From contig NZ_CP117439.1 in assembly GCF_030687575.1 (NCBI RefSeq), forward strand, positions 5,599,165 through 5,663,164: DNA of 64,000 nt, in the 5' to 3' direction. Below the pieces are notes generated by a model, which saw nothing but the letters and a program-made list of their open reading frames with translations, did not search any database and was not told where the DNA came from. The first letter of the stretch is position 1, and each line of letters starts with the position of its first letter. This DNA comes from Pseudomonas sp. FP2309. GTDB taxonomy: Bacteria > Pseudomonadota > Gammaproteobacteria > Pseudomonadales > Pseudomonadaceae. Positions 44,977-58,887 of the stretch are shown piece after piece. Both the position numbers and the translations under genes were made by a program.

Positions 44977-45744
44977 CTAGATGATTGCCGCGCATATCAG
45001 CGTAATGCCGCGGGCTTGGATCTGGTCGCGGGCCTCAAGCGGCAGGCGATCATCGGTAATAAGGGTATGGACGCTGCTCCAGGGCAGTTCCAGGTTGGGA
45101 ATCTTGCGGCCGATTTTGTCGGATTCGACCATCACCACCACTTCGCGAGCGACCTCGGCCATCACGCGGCTCAGGCCCAGCAGTTCGTTGAAGGTGGTGG
45201 TACCGCGCTGCAGATCGATGCCGTCGGCGCCGATGAACAGTTGATCAAAGTCGTAGGAACGCAGCACTTGCTCGGCGACCTGGCCCTGGAACGAGTCCGA
45301 ATGCGGGTCCCAGGTGCCACCGGTCATTAGCAGCACCGGCTCGTGTTCCAGTTCGCTCAAGGCGCTGGCCACGTGCAGGGAGTTGGTCATCACCACCAGA
45401 CCAGGCTGGTGGCCCAGTTCGGGGATCATGGCGGCGGTGGTGCTGCCGCTGTCGATGATGATGCGTGCGTGTTCGCGCAAGCGCTGTACGGCGGCACGGG
45501 CGATGGCACGCTTGTAGGCCGAGATCGGCTGCGCGGCGTCGCCGACCAGTTCCTGGGGCATGGTGATTGCGCCACCGTAGCGGCGCAGCAACAGGCCGTT
45601 GCTTTCGAGGGCGGCCAGGTCTTTGCGAATGGTGACTTCCGAAGTTTCGAAACGCTTGGCCAATTCGTCCACGCTGACTTCGCCCTGCTCGTTGAGCAGG
45701 GTCAGAATGTTGTGGCGTCGTTGGGGGGTATTTCGTTTCGACAT
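44977..45744 (-). CDS. glmR: DeoR-family regulator of amino-sugar synthesis (GlmR)
   Basis: A 255-residue repressor. The ATG at 45744 is preferred; an extension to 45783 runs through operator-like repeats. The N-terminal helix-turn-helix reads [20 protein letters not shown]. The C-terminal sugar-phosphate isomerase-like sensor domain (DeoRC) has [15 protein letters not shown]. In P. aeruginosa the gene before glmS is glmR, controlling glmS. Two copies of an 11-base repeat overlap its start, so it is probably self-regulated. Confidence 0.88.
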   Translation of the reverse strand: MSKRNTPQRRHNILTLLNEQGEVSVDELAKRFETSEVTIRKDLAALESNGLLLRRYGGAITMPQELVGDAAQPISAYKRAIARAAVQRLREHARIIIDSGSTTAAMIPELGHQPGLVVMTNSLHVASALSELEHEPVLLMTGGTWDPHSDSFQGQVAEQVLRSYDFDQLFIGADGIDLQRGTTTFNELLGLSRVMAEVAREVVVMVESDKIGRKIPNLELPWSSVHTLITDDRLPLEARDQIQARGITLICAAII

Positions 45745-45767
45745 GATATTGATAAGTTTCGTTTCGA
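45731..45767. promoter_or_regulatory. Tandem operator-like repeats at the glmR start
   Basis: TTTCGTTTCGA occurs at 45731-45741 and again at 45757-45767, exactly 26 bases apart. One copy lies in the first glmR codons and the other just upstream. The form (direct repeats with TTTCG cores) is typical of DeoR-family operators. Confidence 0.6.
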
Positions 45768-45848
45768 AATATAACGAAGGCAATCAAAACCTATTGGCGA
45801 AAGATCGTCAAGCGGTGGGCTTCATTTTTTATACGTTACATAACAAGC

Positions 45849-45874
45849 GTGGGAGGGGGCTTCCCCCCTCCCAC
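45849..45874. repeat. REP-type palindrome between glmU and glmR
   Basis: An imperfect palindrome starting GTGGGAGGGGG and ending CCCCCTCCCAC around CTTC. It belongs to the same family as the element at 19207-19232 and lies between the end of glmU and the start region of glmR. Confidence 0.8.
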
Positions 45875-45909
45875 ATTGGAGATTTGCTGGTCGTGAAGCT
45901 GTGGATAAC

Positions 45910-47277
45910 TCAGGTCTTTTTGATTTTAACCGGGCGTTTCCAGCCGTCGATGTTGCGTTGGCGGGCGCGGGCGACACCCAACTGCAAGTTATCCACATCC
46001 TGGTTGATGGTGGAGCCGGCCGCCGTTGTGGCACCGTCGCCTACGCTCACCGGCGCCACCAACGAATTGTTGGAGCCGATAAACACGTCTTCACCCAAGA
46101 CAGTCTGGTGCTTGTTGGCGCCATCGTAGTTGCAGGTGATGGTGCCGGCGCCGATGTTGGTACGTGCACCGACAGTGGCATCGCCCAAATAGGTAAGGTG
46201 ACCCGCCTTGGCGCCCTCGCCCAAGTGGGCGTTTTTCAGTTCGACGAAGTTACCCACATGGGCCTTGGCTTCCAGCACGCTGCCAGGACGCAACCGCGCA
46301 AACGGCCCGGCATCGCTGCCCTCGCCCATCACCGCACCGTCAATGTGACTGTTGGCCTTGATCACCACGCCTTTGCGCAGGGTGCTGTCCTTGATCACGC
46401 AGTTGGGGCCGATGACCACGTCATCTTCGATGATCACGCGGCCTTCGAGGATTACGTTGATGTCGATCAGCACATCGCGGCCCACGCTGACTTCACCGCG
46501 TACATCGAAGCGGGCAGGATCGCGCAGGGTTACGCCCTGGGCCATCAGGCGACGGCCTTCACGCAGTTGGTAGTGACGCTCCAGCTCGGCCAATTGCTTG
46601 CGGTCGTTGGCGCCCTGCACTTCCATTGGGTCGTGGGGCTGCTCGGTGGCGACCAGCAAACCGTCACTCACGGCCATCTCGATCACGTCGGTGAGGTAGT
46701 ACTCGCCTTGGGCGTTGTTGTTCGACAGGCGGCTCATCCAGTCGGCAAGCTTGTTGGCAGGCACCGCGAGAATCCCGGTGTTGCCCTCGGTGATGGCACG
46801 CTGGGCTTCACTGGCGTCTTTGTGCTCGACGATGGCGGCGACCTTGCCGTCGGCGTTGCGCACGATGCGGCCGTAGCCGGTGGGGTCATCCAGTTCGACG
46901 GTCAGCAGGCCCATTTGGCCTGGGACCACGTGCTTGAGCAGGCGTTGCAGGGTTTCCACTTCGATCAGCGGCACGTCGCCGTAGAGGATCAGCACGGTGT
47001 CAGCGGTGATGAACGGCACGGCTTGTGCGGTGGCGTGGCCGGTGCCCAGTTGCTTGTCCTGCAGGACGAAATTCAGGTCATCCGCCGCCAGACGCTCACG
47101 CACCACATCGGCACCGTGGCCGATGACCACGTGGATACGTTGCGGACTCAGCTGCCGGGCGCTGTGGATAACATGGCCAAGCATGGAATTACCGGCCACC
47201 GGGTGCAGCACCTTAGGCAGGGCCGAACGCATGCGGGTGCCCTGGCCTGCGGCGAGAATGACGATTTCAAGAGACAT
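45910..47277 (-). CDS. glmU: Bifunctional GlcNAc-1-P uridylyltransferase / GlcN-1-P acetyltransferase
   Basis: A 455-residue enzyme making UDP-GlcNAc in two steps. The N-terminal pyrophosphorylase has [20 protein letters not shown] and GTGHATAQA. The C-terminal left-handed beta-helix (from about residue 250) carries the acetyltransferase, with [19 protein letters not shown] and [10 protein letters not shown]. It lies downstream of atpC on the same strand, behind the atp terminator. The common Pseudomonas order atpC-glmU-glmR-glmS is kept. Confidence 0.97.
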   Translation of the reverse strand: MSLEIVILAAGQGTRMRSALPKVLHPVAGNSMLGHVIHSARQLSPQRIHVVIGHGADVVRERLAADDLNFVLQDKQLGTGHATAQAVPFITADTVLILYGDVPLIEVETLQRLLKHVVPGQMGLLTVELDDPTGYGRIVRNADGKVAAIVEHKDASEAQRAITEGNTGILAVPANKLADWMSRLSNNNAQGEYYLTDVIEMAVSDGLLVATEQPHDPMEVQGANDRKQLAELERHYQLREGRRLMAQGVTLRDPARFDVRGEVSVGRDVLIDINVILEGRVIIEDDVVIGPNCVIKDSTLRKGVVIKANSHIDGAVMGEGSDAGPFARLRPGSVLEAKAHVGNFVELKNAHLGEGAKAGHLTYLGDATVGARTNIGAGTITCNYDGANKHQTVLGEDVFIGSNNSLVAPVSVGDGATTAAGSTINQDVDNLQLGVARARQRNIDGWKRPVKIKKT

Positions 47278-47325
47278 GAATGGCTACCAATCCTGGGCGG
47301 TCCGGGTTCAGACCAGAGAAGTGTT

Positions 47326-47362
47326 TTGCAAAAAAAGAAAAAGGGTAGCCGAGGCTACCCTT
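47326..47362 (-). terminator. Rho-independent terminator of the atp operon
   Basis: AAGGGTAGCC (47341-47350), two bases, GGCTACCCTT (47353-47362). Read leftward the stem is followed by TTTCTTTTTTTGC. It starts about 40 bases after the atpC stop. Confidence 0.92.
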
Positions 47363-47400
47363 TTTAATCAATCGCGCTTGAAGCATGACGGCATGGCCGC

Positions 47401-47817
47401 TTACTTCTTGCGGATCTGCTGGAGCGTGCGCAGCTGGGCTGCAGCCTCGGCCAGACGTACAGCAGCAGCGCTGTAGTCGAAGTCCGCTCCCTTTTCGTTC
47501 AGGGCCTTCTCAGCAGCCTTGACGGCTTCCTGAGCGGAGGCTTCATCCAGGTCGCCAGCACGTTGCACGGTGTCGGCAAGTACCTTGACCATGTTCGGCT
47601 GAACCTCGAGGAAACCACCGGAGATGTAAAACACCTCCTTGTCCCCACCTTGCTTGGTCAACGTGATCGGACCTGGCTTCAAGCTGGTGATCAACGGCGC
47701 GTGGCCCATGGCAATACCCAGGTCACCGAGTTCGCCGTGTGCAATCACCATTTCTACCAGACCGGAGAAGATTTCCCCTTCCGCGCTGACGATATCGCAA
47801 TGGACTGTCATAGCCAT
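47401..47817 (-). CDS. atpC: F0F1 ATP synthase epsilon subunit
   Basis: A 138-residue central-stalk subunit that couples rotation and inhibits ATP hydrolysis. The N-terminal beta-sandwich has [16 protein letters not shown] and [15 protein letters not shown]. The C-terminal helical hairpin (from about 90) is Ala/Glu-rich and holds [12 protein letters not shown]. It is the last gene of the nine-gene leftward atp operon, followed by a strong terminator. Confidence 0.97.
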   Translation of the reverse strand: MAMTVHCDIVSAEGEIFSGLVEMVIAHGELGDLGIAMGHAPLITSLKPGPITLTKQGGDKEVFYISGGFLEVQPNMVKVLADTVQRAGDLDEASAQEAVKAAEKALNEKGADFDYSAAAVRLAEAAAQLRTLQQIRKK

Positions 47818-47861
47818 CTGATTGCCTCAACCTGATGAGCGCCCGTTTCCGGGCGCTTGGA

Positions 47862-49265
<1,404 letters not shown>

Positions 49266-50126
49266 TTAAACCGCGGCAGCGCCGCCGACGATTTCCGAGA
49301 TCTCTTGGGTGATCGCAGCCTGACGCGCCTTGTTGTAGATCAGCTGCAAATCGCTGATCAGATCACCGGCGTTGTCGGTAGCGTTTTTCATCGCGATCAT
49401 CCGCGCCGCTTGTTCAGCTGCGTTGTTCTCGACCACCGCCTGGTACACCTGCGACTCCACGTAGCGCACCATCAAGCCGTCAAGCAGCTCTTTGGCGTCT
49501 GGTTCGTAGAGGTAGTCCCAGTGGTGCTTGAGTTCCTGATCCGGGGTCGCCACCAGTGGAATCAATTGCTCCACGGTTGGCTGCTGGGTCATGGTGTTGA
49601 TGAACTTGTTGGATACCACGGACAGGCGGTCAATCCGGCCTTCCAGGTACGCATCCAGCATCACCTTCACACTGCCGATCAAATCATTGATCGACGGCTC
49701 TTCACCCAGGTGGCTGATAGCTGCAACGACGTTACCGCCGAAGTTGCGGAAAAAGGCCGCACCCTTGCTACCGACAACACACAGATCGATCTCGACGCCG
49801 TTTTCGCGGTTTACCGCCATGTCCTTGACCAGGGCCTTGAACAGGTTGGTATTCAGGCCACCGCACAAACCACGGTCACTGCTCACTACCACATAACCTA
49901 CACGCTTGACGGCGCGCTCGATCATGAACGGGTGGCGGTATTCCGGGTTGGCGTTGGCCAGATGCCCAATTACCTGGCGGATACGTTCCGCATAAGGACG
50001 GCTAGCAGCCATGCGCATTTGTGCCTTGCGCATTTTGCTGACCGCCACTTTTTCCATGGCGCTGGTAATTTTTTGCGTGCTTTTGATGCTCGCAATCTTA
50101 CTGCGAATCTCTTTTGCGCCTGCCAT
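49266..50126 (-). CDS. atpG: F0F1 ATP synthase gamma subunit
   Basis: A 286-residue rotor shaft protein. The N-terminal helix [20 protein letters not shown] and the C-terminal helix [20 protein letters not shown] form the coiled coil that turns inside the alpha/beta hexamer. A central domain carries [15 protein letters not shown]. It follows atpA after a 50-base gap. Confidence 0.97.
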   Translation of the reverse strand: MAGAKEIRSKIASIKSTQKITSAMEKVAVSKMRKAQMRMAASRPYAERIRQVIGHLANANPEYRHPFMIERAVKRVGYVVVSSDRGLCGGLNTNLFKALVKDMAVNRENGVEIDLCVVGSKGAAFFRNFGGNVVAAISHLGEEPSINDLIGSVKVMLDAYLEGRIDRLSVVSNKFINTMTQQPTVEQLIPLVATPDQELKHHWDYLYEPDAKELLDGLMVRYVESQVYQAVVENNAAEQAARMIAMKNATDNAGDLISDLQLIYNKARQAAITQEISEIVGGAAAV

Positions 50127-50176
50127 GTAACACCTATCAGGTTAGCAAGCGGGAGCCTTGCGGCTCCCGCTGCGGC

Positions 50177-51721
50177 TTACCAGGTTTGGGTGGCCTTGAA
50201 CTTCTCGATACCGGCTTTCATGCCAGCGTCGATATCGTCATTGAAGTCACCCTTCACGTTGATCTTCGCCATCAATTCGGCGTGATCGCGGTTGAAGTAA
50301 GCAATCAGCGCTTGTTCGAAGCTGCCGACCTTGGTGATTTCAACGTCGGTCAGGAACCCACGCTCAGCGGCATACAGCGACAACGCCATGTCAGCGATCG
50401 ACATTGGGGCGTATTGCTTCTGCTTCATCAGCTCGGTAACGCGCTGACCATGCTCAAGTTGCTTACGGGTCGCTTCGTCCAGGTCAGAAGCGAACTGGGC
50501 GAATGCCGCCAGTTCACGGTACTGAGCCAGAGCGGTACGGATACCACCGGAGAGCTTCTTGATGATCTTGGTCTGAGCGGCACCACCCACACGGGATACC
50601 GAAACACCGGCGTTCACTGCTGGGCGGATGCCCGAGTTGAACATGGCCGATTCCAGGAAGATCTGACCGTCAGTGATGGAAATCACGTTGGTCGGAACGA
50701 ACGCGGAAACGTCGCCAGCCTGGGTTTCGATGATCGGCAGTGCGGTCAGGGAACCGGTTTTGCCGGTCACTGCGCCGTTGGTGAACTTCTCGACGTACTC
50801 TTCCGAAACGCGGGATGCGCGCTCCAGCAGACGGGAGTGGAGATAGAACACGTCGCCTGGGTAAGCTTCACGGCCTGGTGGACGGCGCAGCAGCAGGGAG
50901 ATTTGGCGATAAGCCACTGCCTGCTTGGACAGATCGTCATAAACGATCAGCGCGTCTTCACCGCGGTCGCGGAAGAATTCACCCATGGTGCAACCGGAAT
51001 ACGGTGCCAGGAATTGCAGCGCAGGAGATTCCGAAGCACTGGCAGCCACGATGATCGTGTTGGCCAGGGCGCCGTTTTCTTCCAGCTTGCGAACCACGTT
51101 GGCGATGGTCGATTGCTTCTGACCAATGGCTACGTAGACGCAGAAAATGCCGCTGTTCTTCTGGTTGATGATCGCGTCGATCGCCAGAGCGGTTTTACCG
51201 ATCTGACGGTCACCGATGATCAGCTCACGCTGGCCACGGCCGACTGGGATCATGGCATCGACAGCCTTGTAGCCAGTCTGTACAGGCTGGTCTACCGACT
51301 TACGCCAGATCACGCCTGGAGCAACTTTCTCGACCGCGTCGGTCTCGGTGTTGCCCAGTGGACCTTTGCCGTCAACAGGGTTACCCAGTGCATCGACTAC
51401 GCGACCCAGCAGTTCCTTACCAACCGGAACTTCCAGGATGCGGCCTGTGCACTTGGCGCTCATGCCTTCAGCCAGACTGGTGTAAGCGCCCAATACAACG
51501 GCACCTACGGAGTCTTGCTCCAGGTTGAGGGCCATACCGTAGACGCCGCCCGGAAACTCGATCATCTCGCCGTACATTACGTCGGCCAGACCGTGAATCC
51601 GCACGATGCCGTCAGATACGCTGACGACAGTGCCTTCGTTACGGGCTTGGGAGGTCACATCGAGCTTGTCGATGCGGCCCTTGATAATTTCACTTATTTC
51701 GGAAGGATTGAGTTGCTGCAT
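50177..51721 (-). CDS. atpA: F0F1 ATP synthase alpha subunit
   Basis: A 514-residue non-catalytic nucleotide-binding subunit. Walker A is [15 protein letters not shown] near residue 170. The arginine finger region is the C-terminal block [20 protein letters not shown]. The N-terminal domain starts [16 protein letters not shown], which binds the delta subunit. It lies 21 bases after atpH. Confidence 0.98.
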   Translation of the reverse strand: MQQLNPSEISEIIKGRIDKLDVTSQARNEGTVVSVSDGIVRIHGLADVMYGEMIEFPGGVYGMALNLEQDSVGAVVLGAYTSLAEGMSAKCTGRILEVPVGKELLGRVVDALGNPVDGKGPLGNTETDAVEKVAPGVIWRKSVDQPVQTGYKAVDAMIPVGRGQRELIIGDRQIGKTALAIDAIINQKNSGIFCVYVAIGQKQSTIANVVRKLEENGALANTIIVAASASESPALQFLAPYSGCTMGEFFRDRGEDALIVYDDLSKQAVAYRQISLLLRRPPGREAYPGDVFYLHSRLLERASRVSEEYVEKFTNGAVTGKTGSLTALPIIETQAGDVSAFVPTNVISITDGQIFLESAMFNSGIRPAVNAGVSVSRVGGAAQTKIIKKLSGGIRTALAQYRELAAFAQFASDLDEATRKQLEHGQRVTELMKQKQYAPMSIADMALSLYAAERGFLTDVEITKVGSFEQALIAYFNRDHAELMAKINVKGDFNDDIDAGMKAGIEKFKATQTW

Positions 51722-51742
51722 TGCTCTGCTGCCCCTTCAAAC

Positions 51743-52279
51743 TCAAGATTTCAATGCTTCGGCAAGTTTCGCGATTTTGCCGCGAATCGAGCCATCGATA
51801 ACCAGGTCGCCGGCACGGATAACAACACCACCAATCAGGGATGCGTCCTCCGAAGCTTGCAGGCGCACTTCCCGATTGAGTCGTGCACTGAGAACCTTGG
51901 CGAGTTTGTCTTGCTGTTCTTGGTTCAATGCAAAAGCACTGGTCACTTCAACGTCTACCGATTTCTCTGCTTCGGCCTTGTACAGGTCGAACAGAGCGGC
52001 GATCTCCGGCAACAGCTGGAGACGGTCGTTTTCGGCAACGACGTTGATGAAGTTCTGCACTTTCACATCAAACTTGTCGCCGCACACTTCAATAAAAGTG
52101 GCGGCCTTGTCTGCGCTCGTCAGGCGCGGGGCCTTGAGCACGCGCTGCATGGTGTCATCTTGCGACACTGCTGCAGCCAGGCCGAGCATGGCTGACCAAG
52201 AGGCCAGTTGCTGGTGGGCCTGGGCGTGCTCGAAGGCTGCCTTAGCGTAAGGTCGGGCCAACGTGGTCAGTTCTGCCAT
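51743..52279 (-). CDS. atpH: F0F1 ATP synthase delta subunit
   Basis: A 178-residue peripheral-stalk subunit that clamps the top of the F1 head to subunit b. The N-terminal helical domain starts [20 protein letters not shown]. The C-terminal signature is [20 protein letters not shown]. It starts 12 bases after the atpF stop. Confidence 0.96.
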   Translation of the reverse strand: MAELTTLARPYAKAAFEHAQAHQQLASWSAMLGLAAAVSQDDTMQRVLKAPRLTSADKAATFIEVCGDKFDVKVQNFINVVAENDRLQLLPEIAALFDLYKAEAEKSVDVEVTSAFALNQEQQDKLAKVLSARLNREVRLQASEDASLIGGVVIRAGDLVIDGSIRGKIAKLAEALKS

Positions 52280-52291
52280 GATCGCCCTCGC

Positions 52292-52762
52292 TTAAATTTC
52301 AGCAGCCAGTTTATTAACCAGCTCCGCGTGCGCGTTTTGATCGATAGTGGCACCGAGGATCTTCTCAGCACCGCCGACCGCCAGAGCACCCAGTTGGGCA
52401 CGCAGCGCGTCTTTGACGCCGTTCAGTTCCTGTTCGATCTCGGCATGAGCCGAAGCCTTCACACGGTCAGCTTCGACGCGGGCTTTTTCAACAGCCTCTT
52501 CGACGATCTGGTTACCGCGTTTCTTGGCTTGCTCAATGATTTCAGCTGCCTGTGCTTTAGCATCGCGCAGTTGATGACCCACTTTTTCTTGGGCCAGCTC
52601 CAGGTCGCGAGCTGCACGGCTGGCAGCGTCCAAACCGTCTGCGATCTTCTTCTGACGTTCGTGCAAAGCCGCGATGACCGGAGGCCACACGAACTTCATG
52701 CAAAACACTACAAAAATGAAGAACGCAACGGATTGGCCAATCAGGGTTGCATTAATGTTCAC
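52292..52762 (-). CDS. atpF: F0F1 ATP synthase subunit b
   Basis: A 156-residue stator protein with one N-terminal membrane helix ([20 protein letters not shown]) and a long cytoplasmic Ala/Glu/Lys-rich right-handed coiled coil. It dimerises to hold the F1 head. It lies between atpE and atpH in the standard order. Confidence 0.97.
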   Translation of the reverse strand: MNINATLIGQSVAFFIFVVFCMKFVWPPVIAALHERQKKIADGLDAASRAARDLELAQEKVGHQLRDAKAQAAEIIEQAKKRGNQIVEEAVEKARVEADRVKASAHAEIEQELNGVKDALRAQLGALAVGGAEKILGATIDQNAHAELVNKLAAEI

Positions 52763-52819
52763 GCCAACACCTCGCTCATTCGTTGTCCATCACCCCAATC
52801 AACTCGAAAATTCGAGTGA

Positions 52820-53092
<273 letters not shown>

Positions 53093-53164
53093 TTACGTCG
53101 TATGGTTTAGGTTTTTTAGATTTTAAAGCGGTAAAACAAATCGTTTCATAGCCCTTTCAGGCCA

Positions 53165-53186
53165 CCTTCCCGTTTCACCGGGAAGG
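53165..53186 (-). other. mRNA hairpin between atpB and atpE
   Basis: CCTTCCCG (53165-53172) pairs with CGGGAAGG (53179-53186) over a six-base loop. It stands 24 bases after the atpB stop, in the leader of atpE. No T run follows, so it is more likely a processing or stability element than a terminator. Confidence 0.55.
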
Positions 53187-53210
53187 ACATCAGACTAGTC
53201 GAGACTGGTC

Positions 53211-54504
<1,294 letters not shown>

Positions 54505-54581
54505 CACTCTTGCTCCTCAATGGTCGGCTGCCGGAAATCAATAACTTGGCATAATTTGTGCCGACAAAATGCGCGCAGAGT

Positions 54582-54603
54582 ATAGGGGCGGTTCTGCCCC
54601 TAT
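54582..54603 (-). terminator. Hairpin between parB and the atp operon
   Basis: ATAGGGGC (54582-54589) pairs with GCCCCTAT (54596-54603) over GGTTCT. It lies 50 bases after the parB stop and 78 bases before atpI, so it may end parAB transcription. No T run follows. Confidence 0.55.
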
Positions 54604-54652
54604 TCAACTGTCAGGTAGTCATTTCCGATCACACGCTACATAAGCAAATGTT

Positions 54653-55525
54653 TCAGCGGATGTGGGCAAGGACGCCCTGAAGCTCATCGAGCGAGTTATA
54701 TCCGATGACCAATTGACCTTTACCTTTCTTGCCATGGCGAATTTGCACCGCAGAGCCCAGGCGCTCGGCCAGTCGCTGCTCGAGCCGCGCGATATCCGGG
54801 TCAGGTTTGACGGTTTCGACCGGTGCAGGTTTGCCGCTGAGCCATTGGCGAACCAGGGCTTCGGTCTGACGAACGGTGAGCCCTCGTGCGACAACGTGTC
54901 GCGCCCCTTCAACCTGTTGATTTTCGGGCAGACCGAGCAACGCACGGGCATGACCCATTTCGAGGTCGCCGTGGGACAACATGGTCTTGATCACTTCGGG
55001 CAGCGCAATCAGGCGCAGCAAGTTGGAGACGGTCACGCGGGATTTCCCCACGGCCTCGGCCACTTGTTGCTGGGTCAGCTGGAATTCCTGCTGCAGGCGC
55101 TGCAAGGCGATCGCTTCTTCGATCGGATTGAGATCTTCACGCTGGATGTTCTCGATCAACGCCATGGCGATAGCGGTTTCATCCGGCACATCGCGCACCA
55201 TCGCCGGGATGGTCTCTTTGCCGGCCTGCTGGCTGGCGCGCCAGCGGCGTTCACCGGCGATGATTTCAAAGCGCCCGCCATCAATCGGGCGAACCACGAT
55301 CGGCTGCATCACACCCTGGGCCTTGATCGAGTTGGCCAGTTCTTCCAGCGCCTGGGGGTCCATGTCGCGGCGTGGCTGGTATTTGCCGCGCTGGATAAGG
55401 TCCAGGGGCAGGTGTTGCAGCTCGCGTTCATCGGCCTGCACCGCTTGTTCTTCAAGCGATGTGACGGTCGGACCACTCAACAGTGCATCCAGTCCACGTC
55501 CGAGACCTCGTTTCTTGACGGCCAT
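54653..55525 (-). CDS. parB: Chromosome-partitioning protein ParB
   Basis: A 290-residue CTP-dependent DNA clamp that loads at parS and spreads. The CTP-binding motif GERRWRASQQAGKETIPAMV is near residue 105, followed by NIQREDLNPIEEA. The helix-turn-helix reads LTQQQVAEAVGKSRVTVSNL. The C-terminal dimerisation domain contains KGKGQLVIGYNSLDEL. A perfect parS for this protein lies at 11895-11910. It starts nine bases after the parA stop. Confidence 0.97.
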   Translation of the reverse strand: MAVKKRGLGRGLDALLSGPTVTSLEEQAVQADERELQHLPLDLIQRGKYQPRRDMDPQALEELANSIKAQGVMQPIVVRPIDGGRFEIIAGERRWRASQQAGKETIPAMVRDVPDETAIAMALIENIQREDLNPIEEAIALQRLQQEFQLTQQQVAEAVGKSRVTVSNLLRLIALPEVIKTMLSHGDLEMGHARALLGLPENQQVEGARHVVARGLTVRQTEALVRQWLSGKPAPVETVKPDPDIARLEQRLAERLGSAVQIRHGKKGKGQLVIGYNSLDELQGVLAHIR

Positions 55526-55534
55526 GGGGATTCC

Positions 55535-56332
55535 TTAAGTTGGCTGGGCTGCAGCGGTGCGTGGGTTGCGGCGTTGACGGCGAACCATCTCGCCGGCCAG
55601 AGCCAGGTAGGCAATGGCGCCACGCGAAGTCTTGTCGTAGGCCAGGGCCGGCATGCCGTAGCTTGGCGCTTCGGCCAAGCGGATGTTGCGCGGGATCACC
55701 GTGTCGTACAACTGCTCACCAAAGTGTTCCTTGAGCTGCGCGGACACATCGTTCATCAGGCTCAGGCGCGGATCGAACATGGTTCGCAGCAGGCCTTCGA
55801 TCTGCAGGTTCGGGTTGAGCAATTCGGCGATACGCTTGATGTTATCCACAAGGTCGCTCAAACCTTCCAACGCGTAGTACTCGCACTGCATGGGGATAAT
55901 CACCCCATCAGCGGCCACCAATGCGTTCAGCGTGAGCATCGACAGCGACGGTGGGCAGTCGATCAAAATGTAGTCGTAGTTCTCGCGAATCGGCGCCAGG
56001 GCGCTGCGCAGACGGCTTTCTTTCATCTGCATTTCCAGCAGCACCACTTCAGCCGCGGTCAAATCGCGGTTGGCCGGCAGCAATTGGTAGCCGCCATGCT
56101 CGGAGTAATGCATGGCCTGGGCCAGGTCACACTCGCCTATCAGCAAGTCGTAGACCGAGTTTTCCAAACCGTGTTTATCCACACCGCTACCCATGGTAGC
56201 GTTGCCCTGTGGATCGAGATCGATCAACAGCACCCGGCGCTTAGTGGCGACCAGGGATGCTGCGAGGTTGATGCAGGTGGTGGTTTTACCCACGCCACCT
56301 TTCTGGTTCGCTATCGCGAATACCTTAGCCAT
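55535..56332 (-). CDS. parA: Chromosome-partitioning ATPase ParA
   Basis: A 265-residue deviant Walker ATPase that positions ParB-parS complexes. Walker A is NQKGGVGKTTTCINLA at residues 8-23, A' is DLDPQGNATMG, and DCPPSLSMLTLNAL carries Walker B. The ATG at 56332 fits the family start; an open extension to 56350 uses no good codon. It lies 18 bases after the rsmG stop. Confidence 0.97.
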   Translation of the reverse strand: MAKVFAIANQKGGVGKTTTCINLAASLVATKRRVLLIDLDPQGNATMGSGVDKHGLENSVYDLLIGECDLAQAMHYSEHGGYQLLPANRDLTAAEVVLLEMQMKESRLRSALAPIRENYDYILIDCPPSLSMLTLNALVAADGVIIPMQCEYYALEGLSDLVDNIKRIAELLNPNLQIEGLLRTMFDPRLSLMNDVSAQLKEHFGEQLYDTVIPRNIRLAEAPSYGMPALAYDKTSRGAIAYLALAGEMVRRQRRNPRTAAAQPT

Positions 56333-56350
56333 TCTTGCTTGTGTTCCCAA

Positions 56351-56995
56351 TCATGCCGTGCGGCGCAGTATCAGCAGATGGCGTTGGCCTTGGCAACCGG
56401 GTACGGCCAAGGCGTGTTCGCTATCGAGGTGGAAGTCTGCCGGCAATGCTAACAGCTCATCGCTTGGATGGACGCCCTTCATTGCCAGCCAGCGGGTATC
56501 GCAGTCGCCCAGATGGCGGGTCCAGTTGCTGAAGTTATCCATGCTGCTGAACGCACGGGAAACAATTCCGTTGAACGGCTGTTCAGGTGTGAATTCTTCG
56601 ACCCGGCTGTGGATAACCTGCAAGTTATCGAGTTTGAGCTCGAGCTTGACCTGGGTCAGGAAGCGGGTTTTCTTGCCGTTACTGTCCAGACAGGTCACTT
56701 GCGACTCGGGAAACAGGATAGCCAGGGGTATACCCGGCATGCCGCCGCCACTGCCAACGTCCAACCAGCGACCATTATCGACGAAGGGCATTACGCTCAA
56801 ACTGTCGAGCAAATGCCGCGACACCATCTCGTCCGGATTACGCACCGCCGTCAGGTTGTAAGCCTTGTTCCATTTGATCAACAGGGCCAGGTAGCCCAAC
56901 AGCAGGTCGTGCTGGGCGGCGGTCAGGTCGACGCCCAACTGGCGTGCACCTGTGGATAACTCTTCGGCGTGTTGCGAGGTGACAGACGAACTCAA
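56351..56995 (-). CDS. rsmG: 16S rRNA 7-methylguanosine-527 methyltransferase RsmG
   Basis: A 214-residue SAM enzyme (GidB). Motif I is [19 protein letters not shown] near residue 78, and the conserved [18 protein letters not shown] precedes it. The start is TTG at 56995, overlapping the mnmG stop by four bases, with GGAG about 8 bases upstream. Confidence 0.95.
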   Translation of the reverse strand: MSSSVTSQHAEELSTGARQLGVDLTAAQHDLLLGYLALLIKWNKAYNLTAVRNPDEMVSRHLLDSLSVMPFVDNGRWLDVGSGGGMPGIPLAILFPESQVTCLDSNGKKTRFLTQVKLELKLDNLQVIHSRVEEFTPEQPFNGIVSRAFSSMDNFSNWTRHLGDCDTRWLAMKGVHPSDELLALPADFHLDSEHALAVPGCQGQRHLLILRRTA

Positions 56996-58887
56996 GCGCT
57001 TTGCTCCAACTGACGGCCCGCGCCGCGTTTTTTCAAATGAATCATCAACAGCGAGATGGCTGCCGGGGTCACACCAGGGATACGTGACGCCTGGCCAAGG
57101 GTTTCCGGACGAGTTATCCCCAGCTTGCTTTGAATTTCTTTCGACAGCCCGGAAATACCGGTGTAGTCGATATCCACAGGCAGCTTGGTGTCTTCACTGG
57201 CGCGCAGCCGGGCGATTTCGTCCTGCTGACGGTCAATGTAACCGGCATATTTGGTCTTGATTTCAACCTGCTCGGCGACCTGGGGATCTTCTGCGCCGCC
57301 GCCCGTCACTTCGACCAAACCTGCGTAGTCGATTTCCGGACGGGACAGCAGGTTGAGCAAGTTGTACTCGTGGGTCAGCGGCGTGCCGAATTTTTCAGCG
57401 ATTGCGTCGCCCTGTTCGGTGCCTGGACGAACCCACGTGCTTTTCAGACGCTGTTCTTCCAGCGCGATGCTCTCGCGTTTTTTGCAGAAGGCTTCCCAGC
57501 GCTCGTCGTCGACCAGACCCAGCTCGCGACCTTTTTCGGTCAAACGCAGGTCGGCATTGTCTTCACGCAGGATCAGGCGGTATTCCGCCCTCGAAGTGAA
57601 CATCCGATACGGTTCCTGGGTACCCAGGGTAATCAGGTCGTCGACCAATACCCCGATGTACGCCTCATCACGGCGCGGGCACCAGCTGTCTTTGCCCTGT
57701 GCACGCAATGCCGCGTTGGTCCCAGCCAGTAAACCTTGCGCGCCGGCCTCTTCGTAACCGGTAGTGCCGTTGATCTGGCCGGCGAAAAACAAGCCGCCGA
57801 TCACTTTGGTTTCCAGGCTGTATTTCAGGTCGCGCGGGTCGAAGTAGTCGTACTCGATGGCGTAACCAGGGCGCACGATATGCGCGTTTTCCATGCCGCG
57901 GATCGACTGCACGATCTGGATCTGCACGTCGAACGGCAGGGAAGTAGAAATCCCGTTCGGGTAAAGCTCGTGAGTAGTCAGTCCTTCGGGCTCGATAAAG
58001 ACCTGGTGACTTTCCTTGTCGGCAAAGCGGTGGATCTTGTCTTCGATCGATGGGCAATAACGCGGGCCAATGCCTTCGATCACCCCGGAATACATGGGCG
58101 AACGGTCGAGATTGGCCGCAATGATTTCGTGGGTGCGGGCATTGGTGTGCGTAATCCAGCAGCTCACCTGCTTAGGGTGTTGCTCTTTGGAGCCCATGAA
58201 CGACATGACGGGAATCGGTGTATCACCGGCCTGTTCGGTCATCACCGAGAAATCCACAGAACGTCCGTCGATACGCGGCGGGGTTCCGGTTTTCAGGCGG
58301 CCGACACGCAGCGGCAATTCACGCAGACGGTTTGCCAGGGCAATCGACGGCGGATCGCCAGCGCGGCCGCCGGAATAGTTCTGCATCCCGATGTGGATAA
58401 GTCCGCCAAGGAAGGTGCCGGTGGTCAGCACCACGGATTCTGCGAAAAAACGCAGACCCATTTTGGTGACAACACCGCGTACCTCGTCTTGCTCAACGAT
58501 CAAGTCATCCGCTGCTTGCTGAAATATCCACAGGTTCGGCTGGTTTTCCAGGGTTTCACGCACCGCCGCCTTGTACAGGATGCGGTCGGCTTGTGCCCGA
58601 GTTGCACGTACGGCCGGGCCTTTGCGGCTGTTGAGCACGCGAAATTGAATGCCACCCTTGTCAGTAGCCATGGCCATGACGCCGCCGAGGGCATCGATTT
58701 CCTTGACCAAGTGGCTTTTGCCGATCCCGCCAATAGCGGGGTTGCAACTCATGGCGCCGAGGGTTTCCACGTTGTGCGTCAGCAACAGGGTTTTTACACC
58801 CATTCGTGCTGACGCCAGTGCTGCCTCGGTACCGGCATGACCGCCGCCGATGACGATCACTTCAAAACGGGAAGGGAAATCCACCAC
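56992..58887 (-). CDS. mnmG: tRNA uridine-34 carboxymethylaminomethyl modification enzyme MnmG
   Basis: A 631-residue FAD protein (GidA) that with MnmE makes cmnm5U34 in tRNA. The FAD site is [19 protein letters not shown] at residues 12-30. The GidA signatures [19 protein letters not shown] and [17 protein letters not shown] are present. It begins with GTG (58887, or the next GTG at 58884). The first gene of the mnmG-rsmG-parA-parB run, behind the origin-like gap. Confidence 0.97.
   Translation of the reverse strand: MVDFPSRFEVIVIGGGHAGTEAALASARMGVKTLLLTHNVETLGAMSCNPAIGGIGKSHLVKEIDALGGVMAMATDKGGIQFRVLNSRKGPAVRATRAQADRILYKAAVRETLENQPNLWIFQQAADDLIVEQDEVRGVVTKMGLRFFAESVVLTTGTFLGGLIHIGMQNYSGGRAGDPPSIALANRLRELPLRVGRLKTGTPPRIDGRSVDFSVMTEQAGDTPIPVMSFMGSKEQHPKQVSCWITHTNARTHEIIAANLDRSPMYSGVIEGIGPRYCPSIEDKIHRFADKESHQVFIEPEGLTTHELYPNGISTSLPFDVQIQIVQSIRGMENAHIVRPGYAIEYDYFDPRDLKYSLETKVIGGLFFAGQINGTTGYEEAGAQGLLAGTNAALRAQGKDSWCPRRDEAYIGVLVDDLITLGTQEPYRMFTSRAEYRLILREDNADLRLTEKGRELGLVDDERWEAFCKKRESIALEEQRLKSTWVRPGTEQGDAIAEKFGTPLTHEYNLLNLLSRPEIDYAGLVEVTGGGAEDPQVAEQVEIKTKYAGYIDRQQDEIARLRASEDTKLPVDIDYTGISGLSKEIQSKLGITRPETLGQASRIPGVTPAAISLLMIHLKKRGAGRQLEQSA

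Noticed and set aside
43263..44984. A 573-codon plus-strand frame over glmS
   Set aside because: Antisense to glmS; no family resemblance.
19207..45874. The two GTGGGAGG palindromes as a CRISPR or attachment-site pair
   Set aside because: Only two copies 26 kb apart, with no spacers and no integrase or cas genes; they fit REP elements.
47101..47115. CCACGTGG within glmU as a second parS
   Set aside because: Only the central eight bases match; the flanks (GA and AT) do not continue the palindrome.
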